Below, one piece after another: positions 28,073-36,788 of a stretch of 64,000 nucleotides of DNA (position 1 is its first letter; every line of letters starts with the position of its first letter). The translations under genes and the position numbers were made by a program. Source of the stretch: JACCZX01 sp963786295 (GTDB taxonomy: Bacteria > Pseudomonadota > Gammaproteobacteria > Burkholderiales > Burkholderiaceae_F); NCBI GenBank assembly GCA_963786295.1, contig CAWAYV010000049.1:69815-133814 (forward strand). Reading direction: 5' to 3'. The notes below the pieces were generated by a model. It was not told the origin of the DNA. It searched no databases and saw only the letters and a list, made by a program, of their open reading frames with translations.

Positions 28073-30240
28073 TATTGCACCTTGGCGTAGCGAGTCTTGG
28101 CGGCCGCGTCGCGCGCGTCGCGCAATGTGTGTATGCCGGCGGCGGCAAGCAATCCGATCATGCGCAGGAACACCTGCGCCGTGATGATGGCGTCGCCTAA
28201 AGCGTTGTGGCGCGCTTCGATGCGCACGCCCAGACGCTCCGCAATCGCCTCGAGCCGATGCGATTCCTGTGCTGGATGGAGCACTTCGGATAACAGCAGC
28301 GTGTCGAGCAGCGGCTGATCGAAGCGGACGCCCGCCGATGGCTCCTTCAACTGCAAAAAGCGCATGTCGAACGCCGCGTTATGCCCGACCAGCACCGTGT
28401 CTTCGCAGAACGCACGAAAGGCCGGTAGCACCTCGTCGATCGTCGGTTGCCCGCGCAGCATGTCTTCGCTGATGCCGTGAACTCTCACTGACGCCCGGTC
28501 GAGGCGACGCCGCGGGTCGATCAACTGATCGAACGTTTCGTTGTGCAACAGTCGTAGATTGACGATGCGTACCGCGCCGATCTGGATGATTTCATCACCT
28601 TCTGCAGGTTCGAGGCCCGTGGTCTCGGTGTCGAACACGGTGTAGGTCAGTTCGGTCAGCCGACGCTCGTCGAGCGCGTGCGCCTCGGCGCCGCGCGCGA
28701 ACAACGCGAAGTCGTAATACTCGGGGCGTCCTAGAGTGTCTGGACGCTGCACCGCTTCGTGCTCTGGTTCTGCCAGTGGCAACAGAAACCGGCAATAGGT
28801 CGCCACACTTGCGTCGTCACGCGCAAACCAGGCTTCACCGCCATGCCGTTCGGCCACGTCGTGCAGCGACACCGGGCTCGATTCGGCCCCGAATTTCATC
28901 GGCTGGTTTTCCCACGCCTGCAGCGCTTCGAGCGGCACCGCTGTACCGGGCCACACCAAGTCAAGCTGCGCCAGCCGCTCGGCCTGCGTTAGCCTCAGTC
29001 TTAGCCCGGTGACGTCGAACTCTGCATGCAGCCATGCGGCGAGCCAGGCCAGCGCCCGAATCAATGTAAAGCTGTCCGCCTTTACCCAGAGCGTGGGCGC
29101 AATCTCGTCCGCGCTCACCGCGGCGCCAACACGCGTCTCAATCGTTGACTGTGCCGCTGCAACGAGATCAACGCCGCGCATTTCCTCCAGTACCCAGCGC
29201 GTCTTCAGCGCGTCAGCATGCTGCGCCGCGTTTTGCTCGAGCTGTTCGCTCAAGCCGTGCACCTCCTCTGCGATCACGCCGACAAAGCGTTCGCGCTCGC
29301 CCGGCTGCATGTCGGGATAGCCGGCGAGCGTTTCGACAGCGGCCCGAATGTTGGCTAGCGAAGCGCGGCTACCTTCGGTCAACGTCTGCAGAGCCTGGTC
29401 GCGTCGTGACTCGGCCTCGAAACTGCGGGTAATGTTTTCCAGTACCAAGACGTAGCCCGACACCGCCGGTCGTGGTGCATTCAGCGACGCACTGTCTGAC
29501 CCGGCAGCCGCGAGCACGGGCGCCATCTGCACGCGGATCAACTGACCTGCGCGGCTGGCGGTAACGAAGTTCGCCATCGCCCGACTGCCGCTTTCGAGCC
29601 GGCGCCGAATATTGTCGAGGGCATGGTCGATCAGAGGGCGCTCGATCACGCTGAAGATCGAGCGGCCCAGACCGATCAACGCATTGCCGGCTGTCCCGCC
29701 TTGCGCGAGCGCGGTGAACTGCAGTCGCGCGCGGTTGTTGTAAAGCAGGATGCGCCCGTCGAGGTTGCAAGCGACGATGCCTTGAGCCAACTCCGACATC
29801 AGTGCAGCAAGACGGTTTTTCTCCTCTTCGAGCTTGGCCTGCGATTCGCGAATCTGGCGCTCGACATCGGTTTGCAGCGCATCGCGCTGGTCGGCCAGTT
29901 CGTTAAGCACCCGCGCCAGCGCACCAAGTTCGGCGGTATCGCTTTGTTGCACCCGGAAGTCGCGGTTCGCGCCCACCATGATGCGCGCCTGTTCAGCGAG
30001 TTTCGCGGGACCGGTTAGATATGCACGCAACAGTGGTGCAGCGAGAAACGCAAGTGCTCCGCCGACTATCAGCAGGCCGAGAGTGATGATTACCGCATGG
30101 CGCGCCAGCAGCTTACCGAGCACCGCGCGTTCCTCGATACCAAGGTCGGCCCATAACGCGCCCAAGACTCCGGCGATCGCCGCAAGCACCACAAGACAGA
30201 GCGCGCCGACTGTGAGGGCGAGCTTGACTCGCGCCGTCAT
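28069..30240 (-). CDS. Membrane sensor pseudokinase fused to a DEDDh exonuclease
   Basis: A 723-aa fusion. The N-terminal part has two transmembrane helices (about 6-28 and 50-70), a HAMP-like linker, a coiled coil (about 112-150) and a PAS-like domain (about 150-270). A HisKA-like segment (280-340) reads TEGSRASLANIRAAVETL. It aligns with the usual histidine-kinase H-box but has E289 in place of the phospho-acceptor His, and the following ATPase-like region shows no N-box or DxGxG. The C-terminal 190 residues form a complete DnaQ-type 3'-5' exonuclease: D537 and E539 (FDTETTGLEP), D625 (HNAAFDMRF), H678 and D683 (RHNALGD). It is co-transcribed with the receiver gene upstream (4-bp gap) and with the CBS-DUF294 gene. 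What it degrades is unknown. Confidence 0.85.
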   Translation of the reverse strand: MTARVKLALTVGALCLVVLAAIAGVLGALWADLGIEERAVLGKLLARHAVIITLGLLIVGGALAFLAAPLLRAYLTGPAKLAEQARIMVGANRDFRVQQSDTAELGALARVLNELADQRDALQTDVERQIRESQAKLEEEKNRLAALMSELAQGIVACNLDGRILLYNNRARLQFTALAQGGTAGNALIGLGRSIFSVIERPLIDHALDNIRRRLESGSRAMANFVTASRAGQLIRVQMAPVLAAAGSDSASLNAPRPAVSGYVLVLENITRSFEAESRRDQALQTLTEGSRASLANIRAAVETLAGYPDMQPGERERFVGVIAEEVHGLSEQLEQNAAQHADALKTRWVLEEMRGVDLVAAAQSTIETRVGAAVSADEIAPTLWVKADSFTLIRALAWLAAWLHAEFDVTGLRLRLTQAERLAQLDLVWPGTAVPLEALQAWENQPMKFGAESSPVSLHDVAERHGGEAWFARDDASVATYCRFLLPLAEPEHEAVQRPDTLGRPEYYDFALFARGAEAHALDERRLTELTYTVFDTETTGLEPAEGDEIIQIGAVRIVNLRLLHNETFDQLIDPRRRLDRASVRVHGISEDMLRGQPTIDEVLPAFRAFCEDTVLVGHNAAFDMRFLQLKEPSAGVRFDQPLLDTLLLSEVLHPAQESHRLEAIAERLGVRIEARHNALGDAIITAQVFLRMIGLLAAAGIHTLRDARDAAAKTRYAKVQY

Positions 30241-30244
30241 TGCT

Positions 30245-30613
30245 TTAAACGCCCAAGATCTGCTTGACCCGTGTCACCAGGTCCTTAGTCGAAAATGGCT
30301 TGGTCATATACGCATCGGCACCGAGCGCCATGCCCTTGACCATCTCGGTCTCGCGTCCCTTTGCCGTCAGCATGATTACCTTAGTCGCTTGCCATTCGGG
30401 ATTGGCGCGAATCGCCTGGCACACCTCGAACCCCGATTTTTTCGGCATCATCACGTCGAGCAATACAACGTCCGGCCGCATTTCGGCGAACTTGCGCAGC
30501 GCGGTTTCGCCGTCAGTAGCAACCGCGACCTCGAAGCCCTCGCGCTTCATCAGAAATTCGAGCGAGATGACGATGTTCTGTTCATCGTCGGCGATCAGGA
30601 TTTTCTTGGCCAT
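30245..30613 (-). CDS. Single-domain response regulator
   Basis: A 122-aa receiver domain with no output domain. The acidic pocket (D9, D10), phospho-acceptor D53 (VVLLDVMMPKKSG), the T in MLTAKG and K104 (YMTKPF) are all present. It lies 17 bp after the symporter-kinase gene and 4 bp before the exonuclease fusion, so it should be phosphorylated by that kinase. In the related CrbS/CrbR and MxtR/ErbR systems the regulator is a LuxR-type DNA-binding protein; none is encoded here. A protein-protein output is therefore likely, perhaps on the exonuclease fusion or on a distant regulator. Confidence 0.9.
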   Translation of the reverse strand: MAKKILIADDEQNIVISLEFLMKREGFEVAVATDGETALRKFAEMRPDVVLLDVMMPKKSGFEVCQAIRANPEWQATKVIMLTAKGRETEMVKGMALGADAYMTKPFSTKDLVTRVKQILGV

Positions 30614-30630
30614 GTCTTCCCGGCGTGCCG

Positions 30631-33405
30631 TCACTGTGCGAGGCGCGCCAGCAACTCCTCTTCGGCCGGCTCCGTCGTCTCGATGGGGAGCGTGAACGAG
30701 AAGGTAGCGCCTTTGCCGAGCGCGCTCTCGACCCACAGCCGGCCGCCGAAGTGCTCGACGATCTGCCGGCTGATCGGCAGCCCCAAGCCTGTTCCCTGCG
30801 GCTTGTCGGTCAGTGTGTCGCCAGCCTGGCCGAACTTCTCGAAGATGATTGCCTGGTCCCTGGGGCTGATGCCTTTGCCGTTGTCGCGCACGTCGACGCG
30901 CAGCTTGCCGCCCTCGTGTGTTAGCCGCACTTCGACGCGTCCATGCACCGGGTCGCAGAATTTGCCCGCATTGGACAGCAGGTTGATCAAGACCTGGATG
31001 ATGCGATCGAAATCGGTCGTCACGCGCGGCACGTGTGCCGGCATGTGCAGTTCTACGCGCACCGCTTTCTCGTGGAACAACTGGCTGGTCGCGTTCACGC
31101 TGTCGGTAATCGCCTCGCGCAGATCGACCTCCGATACGTTCCATTCCAGCTTGCCCGACTCGATCTTGGCGAGATCAAGCACCTGGTTGATCAAGCGCGT
31201 AAGACGCTCGCTTTCCTTCGAGATGATGTCCAGAAAGCGCTTGCGCTCAGTGAGACCAATCTCAGGGTTTTCGCGCAGGATCTCCGAAAAAGCGCGGATC
31301 GAGGTAAGCGGCGTGCGCAGCTCGTGCGACACCGTCGACACGAAGTCGTCCTTCATCCGGTCGAGCTCCTGCAGACGTTCGTTCGCGTTCTTAAGCTCCG
31401 CGGTCGCCGCTTCAAGCTCTTTCGATTTCTGCTCGAGCTGCTGGCTGTACATGACGACTTGCTGCGCTTCGGTCAGCACCTCGCGCACGTCTTCCAAAGT
31501 CAGCGCATCTTCCTGCACGGTGGACGCCATCATGATGCGAGCTGACGCGGCTCCGATCGCGCCGGCGAGCTGGGTCTCGACGTAGTGCACCAGCTCGCCG
31601 TCGGCGATCAGCTCTTCTTGTGGCCAGCGCAGGCCCTTGCTCCGTGCGTATCGAGCGAAGGATTCGTTGGCCCCTGTTTCGCTCAGGAAGCGCGACAGCA
31701 TGCCGTGCAGCGCTGGTGCCTGGGCAGTACCGCGCCAGAAGCGAGCGCGATCGGCGTCGCGCTTGAATACATCGACGAACAGATTTGCCTGATGGTGCTC
31801 TTCCGCGCTCTGCTGGCCGGCGAGTGACACCAGCACATAGGCGCCGACGTTGGCGATCATGCTCCATATCATCGAGTGTGTGATCTGATCAAGGCCCGAT
31901 AAACCGAAAAGCTGTAGTGGTCTGAGCAGTTCAAACCCGAATAGCCCTTGCTGCATGATTTCGATCGGCAGCCACCCCGAGCGCGCCAGCGCGGGCACGA
32001 GCAGCGTGTAGAACCACACTGCGAATCCGATCAACAGGCCTGCAAGCGCGCCATTGCGGGTGCCGCCCCTCCAAAACAGGCCACCGAGCGCCACCGGCGC
32101 GAACTGCGCTACTGCAGCGAACGAGATCAGCCCGATCGAGACCAGCGCATACGCCTCACCTGCGATTTTGAAATAGAGATATCCGAGCAGCAGGATCAGC
32201 ACGATCGCGCCGCGCCGGATGCCAAGCAGCAACCACGTCAGATCCGCGCGTTCAGCGAGGCGCAGCCCGCGCAGGCGCAAAAGCATCGGCATCACGAGGT
32301 CGTTGCACACCATCGTCGAGAGCGCGATCGTTTCGACGATCACCATGCCGGTCGCCGCGGACAGTCCGCCGATAAAGGCGAGCAGCGCGAGTCCTTCTTG
32401 CTTTTCGGCCATCGGCACGGTCAATACGAACGTGTCGGCATCGACCCGGCCGCCCGGAAAGTGCAGTCCGCCACCGAACGCGATCGGCAGCACGAAAATG
32501 TTGATCGCCAGCATGTACAGCGGAAACAGCCAGATCGCCTTGTTCAGGTGTTTCTCATTCGTGTTCTCGATCACCGTGACCTGGAACTGACGCGGCAGAA
32601 ACATGATCGCGAACATCGAAAGGATCGTTAGCCACACCCAGCTCGCATAACCACCGGCCACACCTTCCAGCGGTGCAATCAGCGCGCTCAGTTTTGGATC
32701 TCCGGCAGCACGACCAAACAGATCGCCGAAGCCGTTGTAGACACCGAACGTGACGAACACGCCGACTGCGAGAAAGGCGAGCAGCTTGACCAGCGATTCG
32801 AACGCGATCGCCGCCACCATGCCCTCATGGTGCTCGGCCGAATCAAGATGGCGGGTGCCGAACGCGATCGTGAACGCCGCCAAAATCATCGCTACCCATA
32901 GCCCGGTGTCCTGCGCGAGCGTTACCGCGCCGAGCTTCTGCGGCATCACGATCTCGGGATACTGTGTGAGGATGATGTAGCTGTTCGAGATACCCTTTAG
33001 CTGCAGCGATATATACGGGATGATGCCGATCACGGCGATGATCGTCACGACACCACCCAGTAGCGCGCTTTTGCCGTAACGCGAGGCGATGAAGTCGGCC
33101 AGCGATGTGATGCGGTTCTGCTTCGAGATGCGCAGGATCTTGCGCATCACGATCCACCATAGCGCAATCATCAGCGTCGGCCCGAGGTAGATCGGCAGGA
33201 ACCCCACGCCGTCGGTCGCAGCGCGCCCGACGCTGCCGTAGAACGTCCACGCCGTGGCATAGACCGCCAGCGAAAGACTGTAGATGTACGGATTGGCAAC
33301 GATCGAGCGGCCGGCGTCGGCGCGCTTGTCGGCGTAATACGCGATTGCGAACAGCAGCCCCAGATAGGAGAACGCAGCGCTGACGATCACCCATTCACGC
33401 AGCAT
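30631..33405 (-). CDS. Sodium symporter-like sensor histidine kinase (CrbS/MxtR type)
   Basis: A 924-aa inner-membrane fusion. Residues 1-570 form an SSS-family transporter-like domain of about 13 helices (for example YIYSLSLAVYATAWTFYGSVG and TGMVIVETIALSTMVCNDLV). Then come a linker and coiled coil (about 640-690) and a complete HisKA-HATPase kinase with H694 in VSHELRTPLTSIRAF, N-box INLLSNAGKF and G-boxes VRDNGKGIS and GTGLGLPIS. CrbS in Vibrio cholerae and MxtR in Pseudomonas have the same architecture and control acetyl-CoA synthetase, so acetate sensing is the likely role. A receiver gene follows after 17 bp. No receiver domain is fused to this kinase. Confidence 0.9.
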   Translation of the reverse strand: MLREWVIVSAAFSYLGLLFAIAYYADKRADAGRSIVANPYIYSLSLAVYATAWTFYGSVGRAATDGVGFLPIYLGPTLMIALWWIVMRKILRISKQNRITSLADFIASRYGKSALLGGVVTIIAVIGIIPYISLQLKGISNSYIILTQYPEIVMPQKLGAVTLAQDTGLWVAMILAAFTIAFGTRHLDSAEHHEGMVAAIAFESLVKLLAFLAVGVFVTFGVYNGFGDLFGRAAGDPKLSALIAPLEGVAGGYASWVWLTILSMFAIMFLPRQFQVTVIENTNEKHLNKAIWLFPLYMLAINIFVLPIAFGGGLHFPGGRVDADTFVLTVPMAEKQEGLALLAFIGGLSAATGMVIVETIALSTMVCNDLVMPMLLRLRGLRLAERADLTWLLLGIRRGAIVLILLLGYLYFKIAGEAYALVSIGLISFAAVAQFAPVALGGLFWRGGTRNGALAGLLIGFAVWFYTLLVPALARSGWLPIEIMQQGLFGFELLRPLQLFGLSGLDQITHSMIWSMIANVGAYVLVSLAGQQSAEEHHQANLFVDVFKRDADRARFWRGTAQAPALHGMLSRFLSETGANESFARYARSKGLRWPQEELIADGELVHYVETQLAGAIGAASARIMMASTVQEDALTLEDVREVLTEAQQVVMYSQQLEQKSKELEAATAELKNANERLQELDRMKDDFVSTVSHELRTPLTSIRAFSEILRENPEIGLTERKRFLDIISKESERLTRLINQVLDLAKIESGKLEWNVSEVDLREAITDSVNATSQLFHEKAVRVELHMPAHVPRVTTDFDRIIQVLINLLSNAGKFCDPVHGRVEVRLTHEGGKLRVDVRDNGKGISPRDQAIIFEKFGQAGDTLTDKPQGTGLGLPISRQIVEHFGGRLWVESALGKGATFSFTLPIETTEPAEEELLARLAQ

Positions 33406-33411
33406 GACGGT

Positions 33412-33624
33412 CTACTCGTCCTTGCTTTTCACCACGTAGTACATCAGCGCGATCAGCGCTGCCCAGACGGCGAACAGGTAAACGTAGAACATCGGGATGC
33501 CGAGGACGAGCGTTGCGCGATTGAACAGCGCGAGAAACGGATAGTTGAAGAGCAGAGCCCCAAGCAGACATACCGCGACAAACCGTTGCGCCTTCTGCAT
33601 TTCGTCTATCCGTCCTCTCTGCAT
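33412..33624 (-). CDS. Small membrane protein preceding the symporter-kinase
   Basis: A 70-aa protein with two hydrophobic helices (about 14-33 and 40-65) ending in YYVVKSKDE. It resembles the short DUF3311-like proteins encoded immediately before SSS-family genes and may act as an accessory subunit for the sensor's transporter-like domain. Six bases separate it from the kinase gene. A second ATG eight codons downstream could be the true start. The assignment rests on size, topology and position rather than on a strong motif. Confidence 0.65.
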   Translation of the reverse strand: MQRGRIDEMQKAQRFVAVCLLGALLFNYPFLALFNRATLVLGIPMFYVYLFAVWAALIALMYYVVKSKDE

Positions 33625-33696
33625 ACGGCGCCGCCTCCCCAGGCTGGCCGCAGACTATCCTAAGCCAAACCGGCAGCGTGCCTGCACTGATCGCCT

Positions 33697-35166
33697 TCAC
33701 CCATGCCTGATTGCGATCGTCTTCAGCGTCGTGAATCCAAGCAGCGCTTCGAATCCTTTTTCTCGTCCGTAGCCGCTTGATTTCACGCCGCCGAACGGCA
33801 ACTCGATGCCGCCACCCGCGCCGTAGTTGTTGATGAATACTTGTCCGCAGCGCAGCTTGCGCGCGACTCGCATCTGGCGCGCGCCATCGTGCGTCCAAAC
33901 GCCGGCCACGAGGCCGTACATCGTGCCATTGGCGATCGACAGCATCTCGTCTTCGGAGTCGAAAACAATCGCGGCGAGCACCGGTCCAAAGATTTCTTCC
34001 TGTGCCAACACGTGATTCGATGGAACGTCGCGCAGTAACGTGGGCGCCTGGTAATAGCCGCTCTGCGGCGCGTGCTCGACGATGCTGCCTTGCGCTGCGA
34101 TCGGAACGTTGTCGTGCTGCGCGCGGCTTAAGAAATCCCACACGCGCTGCAACTGGTTTTGACGGATCAACGGTCCCGCATCGAGATCATCGAGTGCAGG
34201 GCCGACCTTCAATTGCGACATCGCGTGGCCGACACGCGCGACCAGCTCATCGTAAATCGGTCGTTCGATCAACAGGCGGCTGCCGGCCGAGCACGTTTGG
34301 CCCGCGTTCTGGACGATCGCATTGACGACGACCGGCAACACGTCGTCCAGGCGTGCGTCGGCAAAAACGATCTGCGGCGACTTGCCTCCGAGTTCGAGTG
34401 TGACCGGGCAATGGTGTTTCGCGGCCGCCTGCGCGACCGCTGTACCGGTGGCCGGCGATCCGGTAAACGAAATGTGATCGACACCGCGGTGTTGCGCGAG
34501 CGCGGCACCTGCCTCGGCGCCGTAACCGGTGACGATGTTCAGAGCGCCTGCAGGAAAGCCGACGTCAGCCGCGAGCTCGGCGACGCGTATCACCGACAAG
34601 CATGCATCCTCCGCAGGTTTGACGACGCACGCGTTGCCTGCCGCCAAAGCGGCGCCGACGCTGCGGCCGAAAATTTGCATCGGATAGTTCCACGGCACGA
34701 TATGGCCAGTGACCCCGTGCGGCTCGCGCAGTGTCAACACCGTCATGCCGGCTTGATACGGAATCGTGTCGCCGTGCAGCTTGTCGGCCGCACCCGCGTA
34801 GTACTCGAAGTAGCGCGCCAGTGCGGTCGCATCGGCTCGCCCTTGCTTCAACGGCTTGCCCGTGGTGCGCGATTCGAGACGTGCGAGCTCGTCGTGATGG
34901 TCGCCTACCGCGTACGACAGCTTCATCAGCAGGCGGCCGCGTTCGGTCGCGGTCATGCGGCCCCAATCACCGTCAAAGAATTCGCCCAGCGCACTGCGCG
35001 CCGCCAACACCGCTGCGTCAATGTCGTCGGCATTGCCGCGGGCGATCTTTGCAAACGCCTTGCCGTCAGACGGATCGATCACGTCGATCGTCTGGCCGGT
35101 GGACGACGCTACCCAGCGATTGCCGATAAAGTGATGCGAACCCGCGGCGGTTGTATTGCCATCCAT
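33697..35166 (-). CDS. NAD(P)-dependent aldehyde dehydrogenase
   Basis: Oxidises an aldehyde to its carboxylate. The 489-aa protein is full length, with catalytic C292 (NAGQTCSAGSR), general base E258 (LELGGKSPQ), N160 (VPWNYP) and the cofactor-binding GSPATG (236-241). The C-terminal ELPFGGVKSSGYGREKG is typical of betaine-, gamma-aminobutyraldehyde- or hydroxybenzaldehyde-type enzymes; the substrate cannot be chosen from sequence. It lies 72 bp upstream of the acetate-sensing genes on the same strand. An aldehyde-to-acid reaction would feed that pathway if the product is acetate, which is inference only. Confidence 0.93.
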   Translation of the reverse strand: MDGNTTAAGSHHFIGNRWVASSTGQTIDVIDPSDGKAFAKIARGNADDIDAAVLAARSALGEFFDGDWGRMTATERGRLLMKLSYAVGDHHDELARLESRTTGKPLKQGRADATALARYFEYYAGAADKLHGDTIPYQAGMTVLTLREPHGVTGHIVPWNYPMQIFGRSVGAALAAGNACVVKPAEDACLSVIRVAELAADVGFPAGALNIVTGYGAEAGAALAQHRGVDHISFTGSPATGTAVAQAAAKHHCPVTLELGGKSPQIVFADARLDDVLPVVVNAIVQNAGQTCSAGSRLLIERPIYDELVARVGHAMSQLKVGPALDDLDAGPLIRQNQLQRVWDFLSRAQHDNVPIAAQGSIVEHAPQSGYYQAPTLLRDVPSNHVLAQEEIFGPVLAAIVFDSEDEMLSIANGTMYGLVAGVWTHDGARQMRVARKLRCGQVFINNYGAGGGIELPFGGVKSSGYGREKGFEALLGFTTLKTIAIRHG

Positions 35167-35247
35167 CGCGTTCTCCCGGGTTGATCAGCTTGGATTATTA
35201 CCTGCCGCGCCTAGAATCGCCGCGATTACCGACAACGACTGAATCGC

Positions 35248-35796
35248 ATGCGCCTCGACGCCGTCCCCGCTGGCCGCAGTATTCCGGACGATTTCAATGT
35301 CATCATCGAAATCCCTGCGCATGCGGATCCGATCAAGTACGAGGTCGACAAGGAAACAGGAGCGCTGTTTGTCGACCGCTTTATCGGCACTTCGATGCAC
35401 TATCCGTGCAACTACGGTTACGTTCCGAAGTCACTTGCTGACGACGGAGATCCGCTCGATGTGCTGGTGATTACGCCGTTTGCGTTGCAGCCAGGCGTCG
35501 TCGTGCGCTGCCGTGCGCTCGGTGTACTGAAGATGGAAGACGAAGCGGGCGGCGATTCGAAGCTGCTCGCGGTGCCGATCGACAAGATCCTGCCGTGGTA
35601 CCGGCACTGGCAAACGTGGTCCGACATTGCTCCGGAACGTCTGGCGCAGATTCAACATTTTTTCGAGCACTACAAGGATCTGGAACCCGGCAAGTGGGTC
35701 AAGGTCATCGGGTGGGAAGGTCCTGAGTCCGCGCGGAAGGACATACTCGACGCGGTCGCGGCTTACAAGAAAAGCATGCCTAGCCCGGCAGCGTAG
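35248..35796 (+). CDS. ppa: Inorganic pyrophosphatase
   Basis: Hydrolyses pyrophosphate in the cytoplasm and so pulls biosynthetic reactions forward, including acetyl-CoA synthetase. The 182-aa family I enzyme has the signature DDGDPLDVLV (65-74) with the metal-binding aspartates D66, D68 and D71. Other conserved parts are IPAHADPIKYEVDKETGAL and HYPCNYGYVP. Length matches bacterial soluble PPases. It is convergent with the EamA transporter gene, and the two overlap at their 3' ends by 17 bases. Confidence 0.96.
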   Translation: MRLDAVPAGRSIPDDFNVIIEIPAHADPIKYEVDKETGALFVDRFIGTSMHYPCNYGYVPKSLADDGDPLDVLVITPFALQPGVVVRCRALGVLKMEDEAGGDSKLLAVPIDKILPWYRHWQTWSDIAPERLAQIQHFFEHYKDLEPGKWVKVIGWEGPESARKDILDAVAAYKKSMPSPAA

Positions 35797-36664
35797 CCAC
35801 GTCCTCGCGGCGCGCTTGCGACGCAATGACGTTTAGCGCAAGCCCGCTCAACACTAACGCCATGGCCGTGAGTTTCCACCACGTCACTTCTTCACCGAGA
35901 AGCAGCACCGCGAAACTCATTGCGACGATCGGTACCAGCAAGGTAAACGGTGCAATCAGCGCCGCCGGATGCTGTCGCAGTAGCCACGCCCAGATGCCGA
36001 ACGCGAGCAGCGTAGTTGGCCACGCCTGAAACGCCAGACCTAACCACGCCAGCGTGTCCATCGCGTTGACCGCGGCCCACATGGTGGCCGGGCCTTCAAG
36101 AACGAACGCAACCGGCAGCATCATTATCGATGCGGCAGCGCTCGCCCACACAACGACGGCCAGCGGCTGTTCGCTATGGATGCGCTTGACGATCACATTG
36201 GCGATCGCCCAGGAAGCCGCGGCTGCCACCACGAGCAAGAATCCGACGCGCGTCGACGGCGGCAAATGAAGCGCGACGAGCACGAGGCCGGTCCCGGCGA
36301 TCGTGGCACCGATCAACTGGATCGGCTTCGCGCGCTCGTGTGTCAGCAAAGCGACGAGCCCAATCGTGAAGAACGCCTGAACCTGAATGACCAACGAAGC
36401 GAGGCCGGTCGGCATTCCCGCCTGCATTCCTGCGAACAACAGTCCAAACTGCACCGTAAACGCAAAGAAGCCGTATCCGGCCACCAGGCGCCACGACGGC
36501 TGTGGCCGCCGCACGAACAGGACCGCCGGAAACGCAGCCAGCGCAAAGCGCAAGACGGTCAGCGTCATCGGCGGCACATCGTTCAAGCCCCAGCGAATGA
36601 CGACGAAGTTAAACCCCCAAATCGTCACCATCAACAGAGCGGCCGCGAGGTGTGAAGGACTCAC
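35780..36664 (-). CDS. EamA/DMT-family permease
   Basis: An inner-membrane drug/metabolite transporter, about 294 aa with ten hydrophobic helices arranged as two EamA halves; the first begins LAAALLMVTIWGFNFVVIRWG and the second about SWAIANVIVKRI. These proteins export amino acids or other metabolites, and the substrate is not predictable. I take the GTG at 36664 as the start, because GAGG lies five bases upstream and a duplicated copy of the same N-terminus (36736-36788) lines up with it. The longer TTG start at 36691 is less likely. The 3' end overlaps ppa. Confidence 0.85.
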   Translation of the reverse strand: MSPSHLAAALLMVTIWGFNFVVIRWGLNDVPPMTLTVLRFALAAFPAVLFVRRPQPSWRLVAGYGFFAFTVQFGLLFAGMQAGMPTGLASLVIQVQAFFTIGLVALLTHERAKPIQLIGATIAGTGLVLVALHLPPSTRVGFLLVVAAAASWAIANVIVKRIHSEQPLAVVVWASAAASIMMLPVAFVLEGPATMWAAVNAMDTLAWLGLAFQAWPTTLLAFGIWAWLLRQHPAALIAPFTLLVPIVAMSFAVLLLGEEVTWWKLTAMALVLSGLALNVIASQARREDVATLPG

Positions 36665-36788
36665 GAATACCTCGCCGTAGCGCCGGAGCAAAGGGGGTTT
36701 GCTCGGACTCCCCGAAGGGGCCGGTGCGCAGCACCGTGCCCCAAATTGTCACCATCAGCAGAGCGGCCGCAAGATGCGTCGCACTCAT
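36612..36788 (-). repeat. Direct repeat: duplicated 5' end of the EamA gene
   Basis: The first 53 bases or so of the EamA gene (about 36612-36664) recur 124 bases upstream at 36736-36788. There they encode MSATHLAAALLMVTIWG from an ATG that overlaps the stop of the DUF482 gene by four bases. The upstream copy then runs into unrelated sequence and stops near 36612. The roughly 70-base spacer is rich in short hairpins (for example GGTGCTGCGCACC and GAGCAAA...TTTGCTC). It seems the original start was translationally coupled to the DUF482 gene and was then separated by this duplication/insertion. Confidence 0.7.

Noticed and set aside
29834..31585. 583-codon open frame on the plus strand
   Set aside because: It is antisense to the exonuclease fusion, receiver and kinase genes; composition is Ser/Arg-rich with no motif, typical of GC-rich shadow frames.
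34159..35184. 341-codon frame antisense to the aldehyde dehydrogenase
   Set aside because: The sense strand is a full-length enzyme with catalytic residues; the antisense product is Arg/Gln-rich without motif.
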